In this document: positions 31,180 to 41,244 of the stretch, in pieces | Layout: each line of letters opens with the position of its first letter | Position numbering within the stretch: position 1 is the stretch's first letter | DNA from: Acidobacteriota bacterium | GTDB lineage: Bacteria > Actinomycetota > Acidimicrobiia > Acidimicrobiales > RAAP-2 | Assembly: GCA_028873575.1 (NCBI GenBank) | Contig: JAGWHY010000010.1 | Location: forward strand, 1-41,828 | Length of the DNA stretch: 41,828 nucleotides | Direction of reading: 5' to 3' | Position numbers and translations under genes: made by a program | The notes under the pieces: model-generated | The model's database searches: none | Told to the model about the DNA's origin: nothing | The model's input: the letters and a program-made list of their open reading frames with translations, nothing else

Positions 31180-32013
31180 ATGCTGCTCGCGATGGACGTG
31201 GGTAACACCGAGACGGTTATCGGCCTCTTCGGCGACGTGCGTCGCGACGCGCCCGACGCGATGGGCTTCGCGCGCGCCAGCGGCGAACACGGCCTCGCGT
31301 TTCACTGGCGAATTTCGACGGTGGCCGAGCGCACGCCCGACGAACACGCCATGGTCCTGACCCAACTACTGGACCTAGAGGGCCTCGACCTGCGTGAGAG
31401 CGTGAGCGCCATGGCCATCTCCTCGTCGGCGCCGAGCGTGACCACGCAACTGCGTCGGATGGCGAATCGCTGGTTCTCCGACCTGGACCTGACGGTGATC
31501 GGTCCGGGCACCAAATCGGGCATGCCCATTCTCTACGACAACCCTCGCGACGTCGGGGCCGACCGGATCGCCGACGCCGTCGGCGCCTACGACCTCTACC
31601 CGGGCGCGTCGATCGTGGTGGACATGGGCACCGCGACCGTCTTTGACGTGGTGAGCGCCAAGGGTGAGTACCTCGGCGGGGCGATCGCGCCGGGGGTCGC
31701 CATCTCACTCGAGGCGCTCTACGCGCAGGCCTCGGCGCTGCGCTCGGTGGAGCTCGTCGCGCCGCGTTCGGTCATCGGGCGCTCGACGGTGGAGTCCATT
31801 CAGTCGGGCGTCCTCTACGGCTTCGCCGCGCAGGTGGACGGCGTGGTTGATCGGATTCTCGACGAACTCGGCGAGGCGACGGTCATCGCGACGGGGGGGC
31901 TGGCCGGGCTCATCGCGCCCCACACGCGTCGCGTCCAGCACGTCGAGCCGTGGCTCACCCTGCACGGATTGCGTATCGTGCATGAAAGGAATTATTCGAA
32001 AGAGACGACGTGA
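31180..32013 (+). CDS. coaX: Type III pantothenate kinase
   Basis: 277 residues from ATG 31180, with GGGGGAG upstream. LLAMDVGNTETVIGLFGD (phosphate loop), FHWRISTVAERTPDEHAMVL, NPRDVGADRIADAVGAYDLY, SIVVDMGTATVFDVVSAKGE and YLGGAIAPGVAISLEALYAQ, then VIATGGLAGLIAPHT. It phosphorylates pantothenate in the first step of CoA synthesis; the type III enzyme is not feedback-inhibited by CoA. An insert after the first strand (FGDVRRDAPDAMGFARASGE) is slightly longer than usual. The 3' end overlaps the lysS GTG. Confidence 0.95.
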   Translation: MLLAMDVGNTETVIGLFGDVRRDAPDAMGFARASGEHGLAFHWRISTVAERTPDEHAMVLTQLLDLEGLDLRESVSAMAISSSAPSVTTQLRRMANRWFSDLDLTVIGPGTKSGMPILYDNPRDVGADRIADAVGAYDLYPGASIVVDMGTATVFDVVSAKGEYLGGAIAPGVAISLEALYAQASALRSVELVAPRSVIGRSTVESIQSGVLYGFAAQVDGVVDRILDELGEATVIATGGLAGLIAPHTRRVQHVEPWLTLHGLRIVHERNYSKETT

Positions 32014-33413
32014 CCAGTAGCTACCAGTTCGACCACAACGCCTTCGCCGCGGACCTGCAGTCGAACTACGCCGCGCTGAGCGACGGGGAAGAGTCGGGCG
32101 TTCAGGTACGCGTCGCCGGTCGCTTGATGTTGCTACGACGTCAAGGCAAGTTGGCGTTCGCGACGATGCGCGACTCCAGCGGCGAGGTGCAACTCTTCGC
32201 GCTGAGCCAGGTGACCGAAGAGTTTGAGGCGTTTTCCAAACTGCACCTCGGTGACTGGGTCGGGGTCGAGGGAGAGGTCGTGCGCACGAAGCGCGGCGAG
32301 CTCTCGGTCAAGGTCGCGACCTGGGTGCGCCTGGCGGAGGCGCTGCACAACTTTGGTGACAAGTGGGCCGGTATCGCCGACTTCGACCTGCGCTATCGCC
32401 ACCGCGAAGCGGACCTGTGGGCCAACGACGTCTCACGGCGTTCACTGCTGCGTCGCAGTCACGTCGTGCGCGCGGTGCGCGAGCGCTGCTGGGCGCAGGG
32501 TTTCGTCGAGGTGGAAACGCCGATTCTCAACCCCATCCCCACCGGCGCGGCGGCGCGACCCTTCAAGACGCACCACAACGCGCTCGACGCTGAGTTCTTC
32601 TTGCGCATCGCGCCCGAGTTGTGGCTCAAGCGACTCGTGGTCGGTGGCTTCGAACGCGTCTTTGAGATTGGGCGACTCTTTCGCAACGAGGGGGTTAGCC
32701 CCCGACACAACCCCGAGTTCACGTCGCTCGAGCTCTACGCGGCGTATTGGAACTACGAGGACATGATGACCTTCACCGAGGAGCTCGTCGCGGGCGTCGC
32801 CCTCGACGTGTTGGGGACCACCGAGATCGAGTACCAGGGTCGCCAGCTCTCCCTCTCGACGCCCTGGGCGCGACGCTCGATGACCGAGCTCGCCTCGGAG
32901 GGCGTCGGTGAAGAGATCTCGGTCCACACGCCGCGCGAGCACCTGGTAAAACTCTTGGCCGACCGCGACGTGGTCGCGCACGCGTCGTGGGGGCCGGGCC
33001 GGTGCTTGGAGGAGCTCTTTGGCGCGACGATGGAGGCCACCCTGTGGGACGCCGTCTTCGTGACGGGACACCCGGTCGAGATCTCGCCACTCGCGCGTCG
33101 CGACCCCGACGACGAACTGCTGACGCAGCGCTTCGAGTCCTACGCCGCGGGGCGAGAACTCTCGAACGGCTTTAGCGAGCTCATCGACCCCGTGGAGCAG
33201 CGCGCGCGCTTTGAGGATCAGGCCCGACTCGCGGCCGCCGGCGACGACGAGGCCATGGTGATCGACGAGGACTACCTCCGCGCCCTCGAGTGGGGGCTCC
33301 CCCCGACCGCGGGACTCGGGGTGGGACTGGACCGCCTCGCGATGCTGATCGCCGACGAGTCCAATATCCGTGAGGTCATCGCCTTCCCGACGCTCAAGCC
33401 ACTGCGCGACTAG
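32010..33413 (+). CDS. lysS: Lysyl-tRNA synthetase, class II
   Basis: 467 residues from GTG 32010, overlapping the coaX TGA (GTGA). The N-terminal OB-fold anticodon domain has VQVRVAGRLMLLRRQGKLAF and SGEVQLFALSQ. Class II motifs: motif 1 FVEVETPILNPIPTGAAARP, motif 2 FEIGRLFRNEGVSPRHNPEF and motif 3 GLGVGLDRLAMLIADE. It also has HPVEISPLARRDPDDELLTQ and ELSNGFSELIDPVEQRARFE. It charges tRNA-Lys. It is somewhat short for the family (about 490-500) but no motif is missing. Its stop lies in a palindrome shared with the convergent polyprenyl synthase gene. Confidence 0.95.
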   Translation: MTSSYQFDHNAFAADLQSNYAALSDGEESGVQVRVAGRLMLLRRQGKLAFATMRDSSGEVQLFALSQVTEEFEAFSKLHLGDWVGVEGEVVRTKRGELSVKVATWVRLAEALHNFGDKWAGIADFDLRYRHREADLWANDVSRRSLLRRSHVVRAVRERCWAQGFVEVETPILNPIPTGAAARPFKTHHNALDAEFFLRIAPELWLKRLVVGGFERVFEIGRLFRNEGVSPRHNPEFTSLELYAAYWNYEDMMTFTEELVAGVALDVLGTTEIEYQGRQLSLSTPWARRSMTELASEGVGEEISVHTPREHLVKLLADRDVVAHASWGPGRCLEELFGATMEATLWDAVFVTGHPVEISPLARRDPDDELLTQRFESYAAGRELSNGFSELIDPVEQRARFEDQARLAAAGDDEAMVIDEDYLRALEWGLPPTAGLGVGLDRLAMLIADESNIREVIAFPTLKPLRD

Positions 33414-33425
33414 CGCGCTAGTCGC
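33406..33425. repeat. 20-bp perfect palindrome spanning two convergent stop codons
   Basis: GCGACTAGCG followed by its exact reverse complement CGCTAGTCGC covers both the lysS TAG and the stop of the polyprenyl synthase gene. As RNA it can form an 8-bp stem with a CGCG loop in either direction, so it may act as a bidirectional terminator; there is no U-tract. Confidence 0.55.
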
Positions 33426-34392
33426 CGAGGTTTTCGAGCAGGCTTTCGGTCAGTGAGGCGAAGCCCTCGCGCAACGGCGCGCTGGGCACCACGTCGAGCG
33501 AGGCGCGCGCGAGGTCGAGGTACGACCTCGCCGCGGCGATGGTGCGCTCGACGCCGTCCGTCGCCACGACGAGTTTGCGGGCCTGCTCGCGCTCGTCGTC
33601 ACTCAGTGGTCTGCCTAAGAGCGCGTGGAGTTCGTCGCCGACCTTGTCGTCGGCGAGGGCGAAGAGCGTGGGGAGGTTGTAGATACCCTCGGCGAGGTCT
33701 TGACCGGCCGGCTTACCGAGTTGGTTGTCGGTCGCGGTGAGGTCGAGCACGTCGTCACGAAGTTGGTAGATCATGCCAAAGCAGCGACCGAACTCGGTGA
33801 GGGCGTCGCGCTGCGCGTCGGGCAGGCGCGCGGTCATCGCGCCCACGCGACAACTCGACGCCATGAGCGACGCGGTCTTGCCCTCGATCGCTTCGTAGTA
33901 GTCGGCCTCGGTGCGGGCCGTTGAGTACGCGGTACGCACTTCGGAGACCTGTCCACGGGTGAGCCACGCGAGCGTACGCGCGAGCAGGCCGGCGACGTCG
34001 GTGCCGAGGTCGGCGGCGATAGCCGCTGAGCGCGCCATGAGATAGTCCCCGGCCACGATCGCGATGAGATTGCCGTAGCGCGCGTTGACGCTGTCGACGT
34101 TTCGGCGAACCACGGCCTCGTCCATGACGTCGTCGTGATAGAGCGACGCGAGATGCATGAGTTCCAACGCGACGCCGCCCAACAGGTCCTCGCGCGTGGC
34201 CGCACGCTCACCACCGGTCGCCGAGGCGACCGCGAGCAGGGGACGAAGGCGCTTGCCACCGGCGAAAATAAGGTGAGTCGTCACCGAGTCGAGGTAGGCG
34301 TCGCCGATAACGACCGATTCCGCGAGGAGCGTTTCGAGTTGGCTCAAATCGGCTTCGACTAGGGACAGGCGGAGCCGTTCGTGCGGATTCAC
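33418..34392 (-). CDS. Polyprenyl diphosphate synthase (long-chain, trans type)
   Basis: 324 residues, GTG start at 34392. The first aspartate-rich motif is LYHDDVMD within ELMHLASLYHDDVMDEAVVR. The second is MIYQLRDDVLDLTATDNQLGK. FAGGKRLRPLLAVAS and GNLIAIVAGDYLMARS are also characteristic. The residue five positions before the first aspartate is alanine and the next is serine, not bulky, which usually permits long products such as octa- or nonaprenyl diphosphate. The likely role is the side chain of menaquinone. Specific chain length cannot be read. It is divergent from clpC across 100 bp. Confidence 0.92.
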   Translation of the reverse strand: MNPHERLRLSLVEADLSQLETLLAESVVIGDAYLDSVTTHLIFAGGKRLRPLLAVASATGGERAATREDLLGGVALELMHLASLYHDDVMDEAVVRRNVDSVNARYGNLIAIVAGDYLMARSAAIAADLGTDVAGLLARTLAWLTRGQVSEVRTAYSTARTEADYYEAIEGKTASLMASSCRVGAMTARLPDAQRDALTEFGRCFGMIYQLRDDVLDLTATDNQLGKPAGQDLAEGIYNLPTLFALADDKVGDELHALLGRPLSDDEREQARKLVVATDGVERTIAAARSYLDLARASLDVVPSAPLREGFASLTESLLENLGD

Positions 34393-34492
34393 CTCCCCAC
34401 CTTAGAGGAGGGGCATACGGCGTCACCGGGGCTGGAGTCCGTTTCACTGGCGCCACCGGTACACTGCAATCACAGAGACCAAAGGACGAACC

Positions 34493-36997
<2,505 letters not shown>

Positions 36998-37038
36998 TTC
37001 GACCACGTCACGTCACAGTCCCTACGTAAGTTGGGGCG

Positions 37039-38361
37039 ATGAAAGAACACTCGCTTTTCGTCTGCCGTGACTGCGGCGCGCACGCGCCGCGGTGGATTGG
37101 ACGCTGCACGAGTTGCGGTGCCTGGGGATCCTTAGAGAGCGCGAAGGGCCACAATTCGAGGTCCACGAGCGTGCTCGTCGATCTCAACGTCGTGACCGAC
37201 GACGCGGCGATGACCGCGACCGGGGTGGAGGAGTTCGATCGCGTCGTGGGCGGAGGACTGGTCGCCGGTTCGACCACCCTGCTCTTTGGCGAGCCCGGCG
37301 TGGGTAAGTCAACTCTCGCACTGGCGCTGCTCACGTCGATGGCGCGGGCCGGTCACGAGGTGGCGCTCGCGTCGGCGGAGGAGTCACTCGCCCAGGTCGC
37401 CCGACGCGCCCGTCGTCTCGGTGAGGTACCCCCCGGTCTCGAGGCGGCGGCGGTGACCTCGGTCGATCAGGTTGACGCGCTCTTCACGACCTCGCGGGTG
37501 CTGGTGGTCGTTGACTCGGTGTCCACGCTACGTGACGACGACGGCACTTCGACCGTGGGGTCCGTCGCGCAGGTGCGCCGGGTGGCCGAACGACTGTGCG
37601 CCCGAGCCAAGGAGACGGGGGTGGCGCTGCTCATGATTGGTCACGTCACGAAGGACGGTGAGTTGGCCGGTCCACGCGCGCTCGAGCATCTCGTGGACAC
37701 CGTGGTGCGCGTCGAGGGTGATCGGCGCGGCACGCTACGCACGCTGCGCGCGCTGAAACACCGCTTCGCCGCGACCGGCGAAGTGGGGCTCTTCGAGATG
37801 GTGGGTGAAGGTCTACGCGCGTGGGACCCCACGTCGGTGCCCGGTGGCGCGGACGTCGCCGTGCCCGGGGTCGTCACGACCATGACGAGTGACGGCTCAA
37901 GGTCATTTCTCGTGGAGCTCCAGGCGTTGGTCGCCACGTCCAGCGGTCCGTCGCGACGCGTGGCCCACCAGGTCTCGAGCCAGCGGCTCTCGCTCATGCT
38001 GGCCGTGCTCGAGGCGCGAGGGGGCCTCGATCTGGCCGGCCTCGACGTCTACGCCGCCACGGCCGCCGGGCTGAGCGCGGTGGAACCGGCCGCCGACGCG
38101 GCGCTCGCGCTCGCGGTCGCCTCGGCGAGAGGGAACTTCGTCGTCGAACGCGACCTCGTCGTGATCGGCGAGGTCGGTCTCGCCGGGGAGCTTCGCGCCG
38201 TGAGTGATCTCGAGCGGCGCCTGCGCGAAGCCCAGCGCCGTGGGGCCAGGCGCGCGCTGGTGCCCCGGGTCGGCGACGAGGTGACGGTGGAGGGCCTCGC
38301 GATTACCCGGTGCGCGTCCTTGGGCGACGTGTTGGCCGCGGCGCAACCCGGCACGCTTTAG
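37039..38361 (+). CDS. radA: DNA repair protein RadA (Sms)
   Basis: 440 residues from ATG 37039, with GGGGCG just upstream. The zinc finger has C9, C12, C23 and C26 (FVCRDCGAHAPRWIGRCTSC). The RecA-like ATPase has Walker A GEPGVGKST (84-92), ALASAEESLAQVARRA and LVVVDSVSTLRDD (Walker B). The RadA signature, usually KNRFG, reads KHRFA here (240-244). The C-terminal Lon-protease-like domain (VATSSGPSRRVAHQV, then LDLAGLDVYAATAAGLS and IGEVGLAGELRAVSDLERRL) is complete. RadA promotes branch migration in recombination. carD follows with its own promoter-like sequence. Confidence 0.94.
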   Translation: MKEHSLFVCRDCGAHAPRWIGRCTSCGAWGSLESAKGHNSRSTSVLVDLNVVTDDAAMTATGVEEFDRVVGGGLVAGSTTLLFGEPGVGKSTLALALLTSMARAGHEVALASAEESLAQVARRARRLGEVPPGLEAAAVTSVDQVDALFTTSRVLVVVDSVSTLRDDDGTSTVGSVAQVRRVAERLCARAKETGVALLMIGHVTKDGELAGPRALEHLVDTVVRVEGDRRGTLRTLRALKHRFAATGEVGLFEMVGEGLRAWDPTSVPGGADVAVPGVVTTMTSDGSRSFLVELQALVATSSGPSRRVAHQVSSQRLSLMLAVLEARGGLDLAGLDVYAATAAGLSAVEPAADAALALAVASARGNFVVERDLVVIGEVGLAGELRAVSDLERRLREAQRRGARRALVPRVGDEVTVEGLAITRCASLGDVLAAAQPGTL

Positions 38362-38369
38362 GCCAGGTC

Positions 38370-38378
38370 TGGTAGAAT
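38370..38378 (+). promoter_or_regulatory. Extended -10 promoter of carD
   Basis: TGGTAGAAT matches the extended -10 form TGnTAnAAT, 54 nt upstream of the carD ATG. The leader contains CCCCTAA (38387-38393) that can pair imperfectly with TTTTGGGG (38401-38407), perhaps the radA terminator. Confidence 0.5.
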
Positions 38379-38432
38379 TGCTAATCCCCTAAGCCACCGT
38401 TTTGGGGGAGTCCTCGAGGAGTGACCACCGTA

Positions 38433-38921
38433 ATGACGGCTCGTAAGTACAAAAAGGGTGACCGTCTCGTCTACCCCCACCACGGCGCCTGCACCGTGGA
38501 AAAGATCGAGAAAATGACGGCTTTTGACGTCAAACAGGACTACCTAAAGCTCAAAGTGGCCTACACCGACCTGGTGCTCATGGTGCCGGTCGCCAACGCC
38601 GAGGCCGTTGGACTGCGCGACGTCATCAACGACGAAGAGGTTGAAGAGGTCTTCGCGGTGTTGCGCAAGAAGGAAGCGCGCATGCCGACGAACTGGTCGC
38701 GGCGTTTCAAGAACCACTCCGAGAAGCTTCGTTCCGGAGATATCTACCAGGTCGCCGAAGTCGTGCGAAACCTCTCCATTCGTGACAAGGACAAGGGACT
38801 CAGCGCGGGCGAGAAGCGCATGCTCACGCGCGCCCGTCAGATTCTGGTGTCGGAGTTGACCTTCGCGCTCAACGTTGACACGGAGGCGGCCGAGGAGAAG
38901 CTCGCCTCGGTACTGCCGTAG
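38433..38921 (+). CDS. carD: CarD/CdnL-type RNA polymerase-binding transcription regulator
   Basis: 162 residues from ATG 38433, preceded by GAGGAG; this length equals M. tuberculosis CarD. A GTG at 38421 would add four residues. The N-terminal RNA polymerase-interacting Tudor-like domain is KKGDRLVYPHHGACTVEKIE to KLKVAYTDLVLMVPVANAEA. The helical C-terminal domain that contacts the promoter fork includes MPTNWSRRFKNHSEKLRSGD, with the conserved tryptophan, and LSAGEKRMLTRARQILVSEL. It stabilises open complexes at rRNA and many other promoters. In actinobacteria it is usually essential. ispD begins 2 bp after the stop. Confidence 0.95.
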   Translation: MTARKYKKGDRLVYPHHGACTVEKIEKMTAFDVKQDYLKLKVAYTDLVLMVPVANAEAVGLRDVINDEEVEEVFAVLRKKEARMPTNWSRRFKNHSEKLRSGDIYQVAEVVRNLSIRDKDKGLSAGEKRMLTRARQILVSELTFALNVDTEAAEEKLASVLP

Positions 38922-38923
38922 CC

Positions 38924-39568
38924 ATGCGGGTGGCGGCCGTGGTCGTGGCCGCTGGTCGCGGAGTTCGCTTTGGCGATCGTAAGCAGTTCGCCGTGCTCGG
39001 CGACGAGACTCTCGCGTCACGCGCGGTACGCGCGGCGCGCTGTGTCGCGTCGCGCGTGATCGTGGTCGTGCCCGAGGACTACCAGGGCGCGGGCGAAGGT
39101 GCCGACGCGGTCGCGACGGGCGGCGCGACGCGCTCGGCGTCGGTGCGCGCGGGTCTGGCGCTGGTGGGCGACGCCGAGGTGGTCGTCGTCCACGACGCGG
39201 CGCGACCTCTCGCGAGTGAGCAACTGTTTCGCGACGTCGTCGCCGCGGTGCGCGACGGCGCGGACGCCGCGGTCCCGGGATTGACGCCGACCGACACCGT
39301 CAAGCGCGTGCGTCGTGACGGTGATCGTGTGCTGGTGGCGTCGACGTTGAATCGCGACGATCTCGTCGTGGTCCAAACGCCCCAAGCGTTTCGTCGCGCG
39401 GCGCTCGACGCCGCGCACGTTGGCGCGCCCGACGCCAGCGACGACGCCGCGCTCGTGGAACAGTGGGGCGGTCGCGTCGAAATCGTGACGGGTGACCCCG
39501 AGAACTTCAAGGTCACGCACCCGTCGGACGTCGCGCGACTGCGCGACGTGGTGGGGGAACGCGCGTGA
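38924..39568 (+). CDS. ispD: 2-C-methyl-D-erythritol 4-phosphate cytidylyltransferase
   Basis: 214 residues from ATG 38924, 2 bp behind carD. VAAVVVAAGRGVRFGDRKQF is the CTP-binding loop. ATGGATRSASVRAGLALVGD, VVVHDAARPLASEQL, DTVKRV, LVVVQTPQAFRRAALDAAHV and the final VEIVTGDPENFKVTHPSDVA follow the family exactly. It makes CDP-ME in the MEP isoprenoid pathway. It overlaps ispF by 4 bp. The isoprenoid precursors would feed the polyprenyl synthase encoded in this window. Confidence 0.95.
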   Translation: MRVAAVVVAAGRGVRFGDRKQFAVLGDETLASRAVRAARCVASRVIVVVPEDYQGAGEGADAVATGGATRSASVRAGLALVGDAEVVVVHDAARPLASEQLFRDVVAAVRDGADAAVPGLTPTDTVKRVRRDGDRVLVASTLNRDDLVVVQTPQAFRRAALDAAHVGAPDASDDAALVEQWGGRVEIVTGDPENFKVTHPSDVARLRDVVGERA

Positions 39569-40035
39569 GAATCGGTCAGGGCGTGGACGTGCATCGCTTC
39601 AGTGACGCGCCGCGCGCGCTGTGGCTCGGGCTGGTGGAGATTCCCGACGCCCCGGGTCTCGAGGGGCACTCCGACGCCGACGTCGCCACGCACGCGCTCT
39701 GTGACGCGCTGCTCGGCGCGGCCAATCTGGGCGACCTCGGTCGCCACTTCTCTGACCGCGATCCGGCCTACAAGGACGTGTCGTCGCGCGAGCTGCTCTC
39801 GTCGACACTGACCCTGATTCGCGACGCCGGTTGGACGTTGACCTCGGGCGACGTCACGATTCTCTGCGAACGACCCCGTCTCGCGCTCTACCTCCCGGCG
39901 ATGAGCCACGAACTTTCCACACTCGCCGGCGCGGTGGTCTCCGTCAAAGCCACGACCCTCGAGGGCTTGGGAGCACTCGGTCGTGGTGAAGGCATCGGCG
40001 CGACGGCCGTCGTTTTGCTCGAGGCACGCTCGTGA
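39565..40035 (+). CDS. ispF: 2-C-methyl-D-erythritol 2,4-cyclodiphosphate synthase
   Basis: 156 residues from GTG 39565, overlapping the ispD TGA. Zinc ligands D8 and H10 (RIGQGVDVHRFSDA) and the second-site EGHSDADVATHALCDALLGA are present, followed by DLGRHFSDRDPAYKDVSSRE and VSVKATTLEGLGALGRGEGI. It cyclises CDP-ME 2-phosphate. The gene order ispD-ispF is standard; the cysS often found next in actinobacteria is absent and rlmB follows directly. Confidence 0.95.
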   Translation: MRIGQGVDVHRFSDAPRALWLGLVEIPDAPGLEGHSDADVATHALCDALLGAANLGDLGRHFSDRDPAYKDVSSRELLSSTLTLIRDAGWTLTSGDVTILCERPRLALYLPAMSHELSTLAGAVVSVKATTLEGLGALGRGEGIGATAVVLLEARS

Positions 40036-40868
40036 GTCCGCGCCCCGCCCCACGTCGTGGTCCAGCCGGACGCCCGCCGCGCGGCGCGAACCGTTCGAAC
40101 GCTGAGCACCGCGCGCCCAAGCGCGAGGGATTAGGCGGTGAACAGGTCGAAGGCCGCCACGCCGTTTTGGAGCTCTTAAAGGCGCGTCGTCGAACAATAA
40201 GTCGGATCTTTATCGCGGACGCCCAAGACGCGGCCGACACCCTCGACGCGATTGAGTTTGAGGCGCGCCGTCAACGCGTCCCGGTGCAAATAGTCTCGAT
40301 GGCGCGGCTCGATCGCGAGGCCCGTACCGAGGGCCACCAAGGCGTCATGGCGTTAGCGTCGCGACTCGAGGGCGTCAACCTCGAACGTCTCCTCGAAGTG
40401 AAGAACCCCTTCTTGCTCGTCTGTGACGGCGTGACCGATCCGAGGAATTTAGGCTCAATGTTGCGCAGCGCTGAAGGCGCGGGCGTGACGGGGGTGGTTC
40501 TGCCGCGCCATCGTTCAGCCCGCGTCACCCCGACGGTAACGAAGACCGCCGCCGGCGCGGTGGAGTACTTGACGTTTTGTGACGTCGGTGGCATCCCCAC
40601 GGCGATCGATCAACTCAATCGCGCCAACGTGCTTACCGTTGGCTTGGCCGGCGAGTCCACCGACTCGCTCTACGACCTAGACCTTGGCGCAGGTCCCGTC
40701 GCACTCATCGTCGGTGGTGAAGAAAAAGGAATGGCACCGTTGACGCGCAAACGGTGCGCGGCCGTGGTATCGATTCCACAACTCGGCAAGATCTCTTCAC
40801 TGAACGCGGGCGTCGCGGTGTCCATCGCGGCCTTTGAGGTAGCGCGTCAACGACGTCTTCCGCGTTAA
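40032..40868 (+). CDS. rlmB: 23S rRNA (guanosine-2'-O)-methyltransferase, RlmB/TrmH family
   Basis: 278 residues from GTG 40032, overlapping the ispF stop. A basic unstructured N-terminus (about 30 residues, rich in R, P and G) precedes the RNA-binding domain (EQVEGRHAVLELLKARRRTI). The SPOUT domain has three motifs: LVCDGVTDPRNLGSMLRSAE, LIVGGEEKGMAPLTRKRC and VSIPQLGKISSLNAGVAVSI. It uses S-adenosylmethionine to methylate a ribose in rRNA; G2251 of 23S is the expected target by family, but other TrmH-family substrates cannot be excluded. It is the last gene before the AT-rich region. Confidence 0.92.
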   Translation: MSPRPAPRRGPAGRPPRGANRSNAEHRAPKREGLGGEQVEGRHAVLELLKARRRTISRIFIADAQDAADTLDAIEFEARRQRVPVQIVSMARLDREARTEGHQGVMALASRLEGVNLERLLEVKNPFLLVCDGVTDPRNLGSMLRSAEGAGVTGVVLPRHRSARVTPTVTKTAAGAVEYLTFCDVGGIPTAIDQLNRANVLTVGLAGESTDSLYDLDLGAGPVALIVGGEEKGMAPLTRKRCAAVVSIPQLGKISSLNAGVAVSIAAFEVARQRRLPR

Positions 40869-41035
40869 CCGCGATTCTGGTGCGCGTGCACTAGTAACGG
40901 ATAACTCGTTTGGTGACGACTATTTGATGTATTTCCCTGATGACGAGGCAACTCACCACTATTTAGCCTCTCCGAAAAAGTTGCAATCAACCGTTGGGTG
41001 ATCGCAGAACTTCAAGCGGGAAGGTGAACAAAGTA
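40869..41035. other. AT-richer intergenic stretch
   Basis: No gene is recognised. The composition falls sharply right after rlmB; for example, GACGACTATTTGATGTATTT (40914-40933) is unlike anything upstream. No terminator with a U-tract, tRNA or inverted repeat was found. It contains weak -10-like sequences (TATTTG, TATTTA). It marks the boundary between the housekeeping block and a region of different origin. Confidence 0.55.
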
Positions 41036-41242
41036 ATGAAGAGGTCAATTTCTTTCGAAGCTGATGCGGTTGAGGTCACTGCGACCACCTCTGCAATCGC
41101 CCGCTCAACGGTTTTCCCATTAGGTGTCCTCAAGGCAAATATTCGAATGAGTGGAACAGGAAAATCTCGACCAAGGCGAAAGTCATCGCGCGCCTTAAGC
41201 GCTAGTCAAATCCTCACTCATTGCAAAGGTGAAGGTTTCTGA
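41036..41242 (+). CDS. Doubtful small ORF upstream of the InlB-repeat gene
   Basis: 68 residues from ATG 41036, with GGAAGG about 11 nt upstream; TTG 40994 and GTG 41024 give longer versions. The sequence is polar and basic (SGTGKSRPRRKSSRALSA) without a recognisable domain or signal peptide. It ends 2 bp before the ATG of the secreted protein, which is compatible with an operon, but codon use is mixed and it may be a chance ORF. Confidence 0.25.
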   Translation: MKRSISFEADAVEVTATTSAIARSTVFPLGVLKANIRMSGTGKSRPRRKSSRALSASQILTHCKGEGF

Positions 41243-41244
41243 AA

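Noticed and set aside
34393-34492. Possible heat-shock operator (CIRCE, HAIR or ClgR site) upstream of clpC
   Set aside because: No matching inverted repeat was found. TACACT at 34460 is a weak -10 candidate only.
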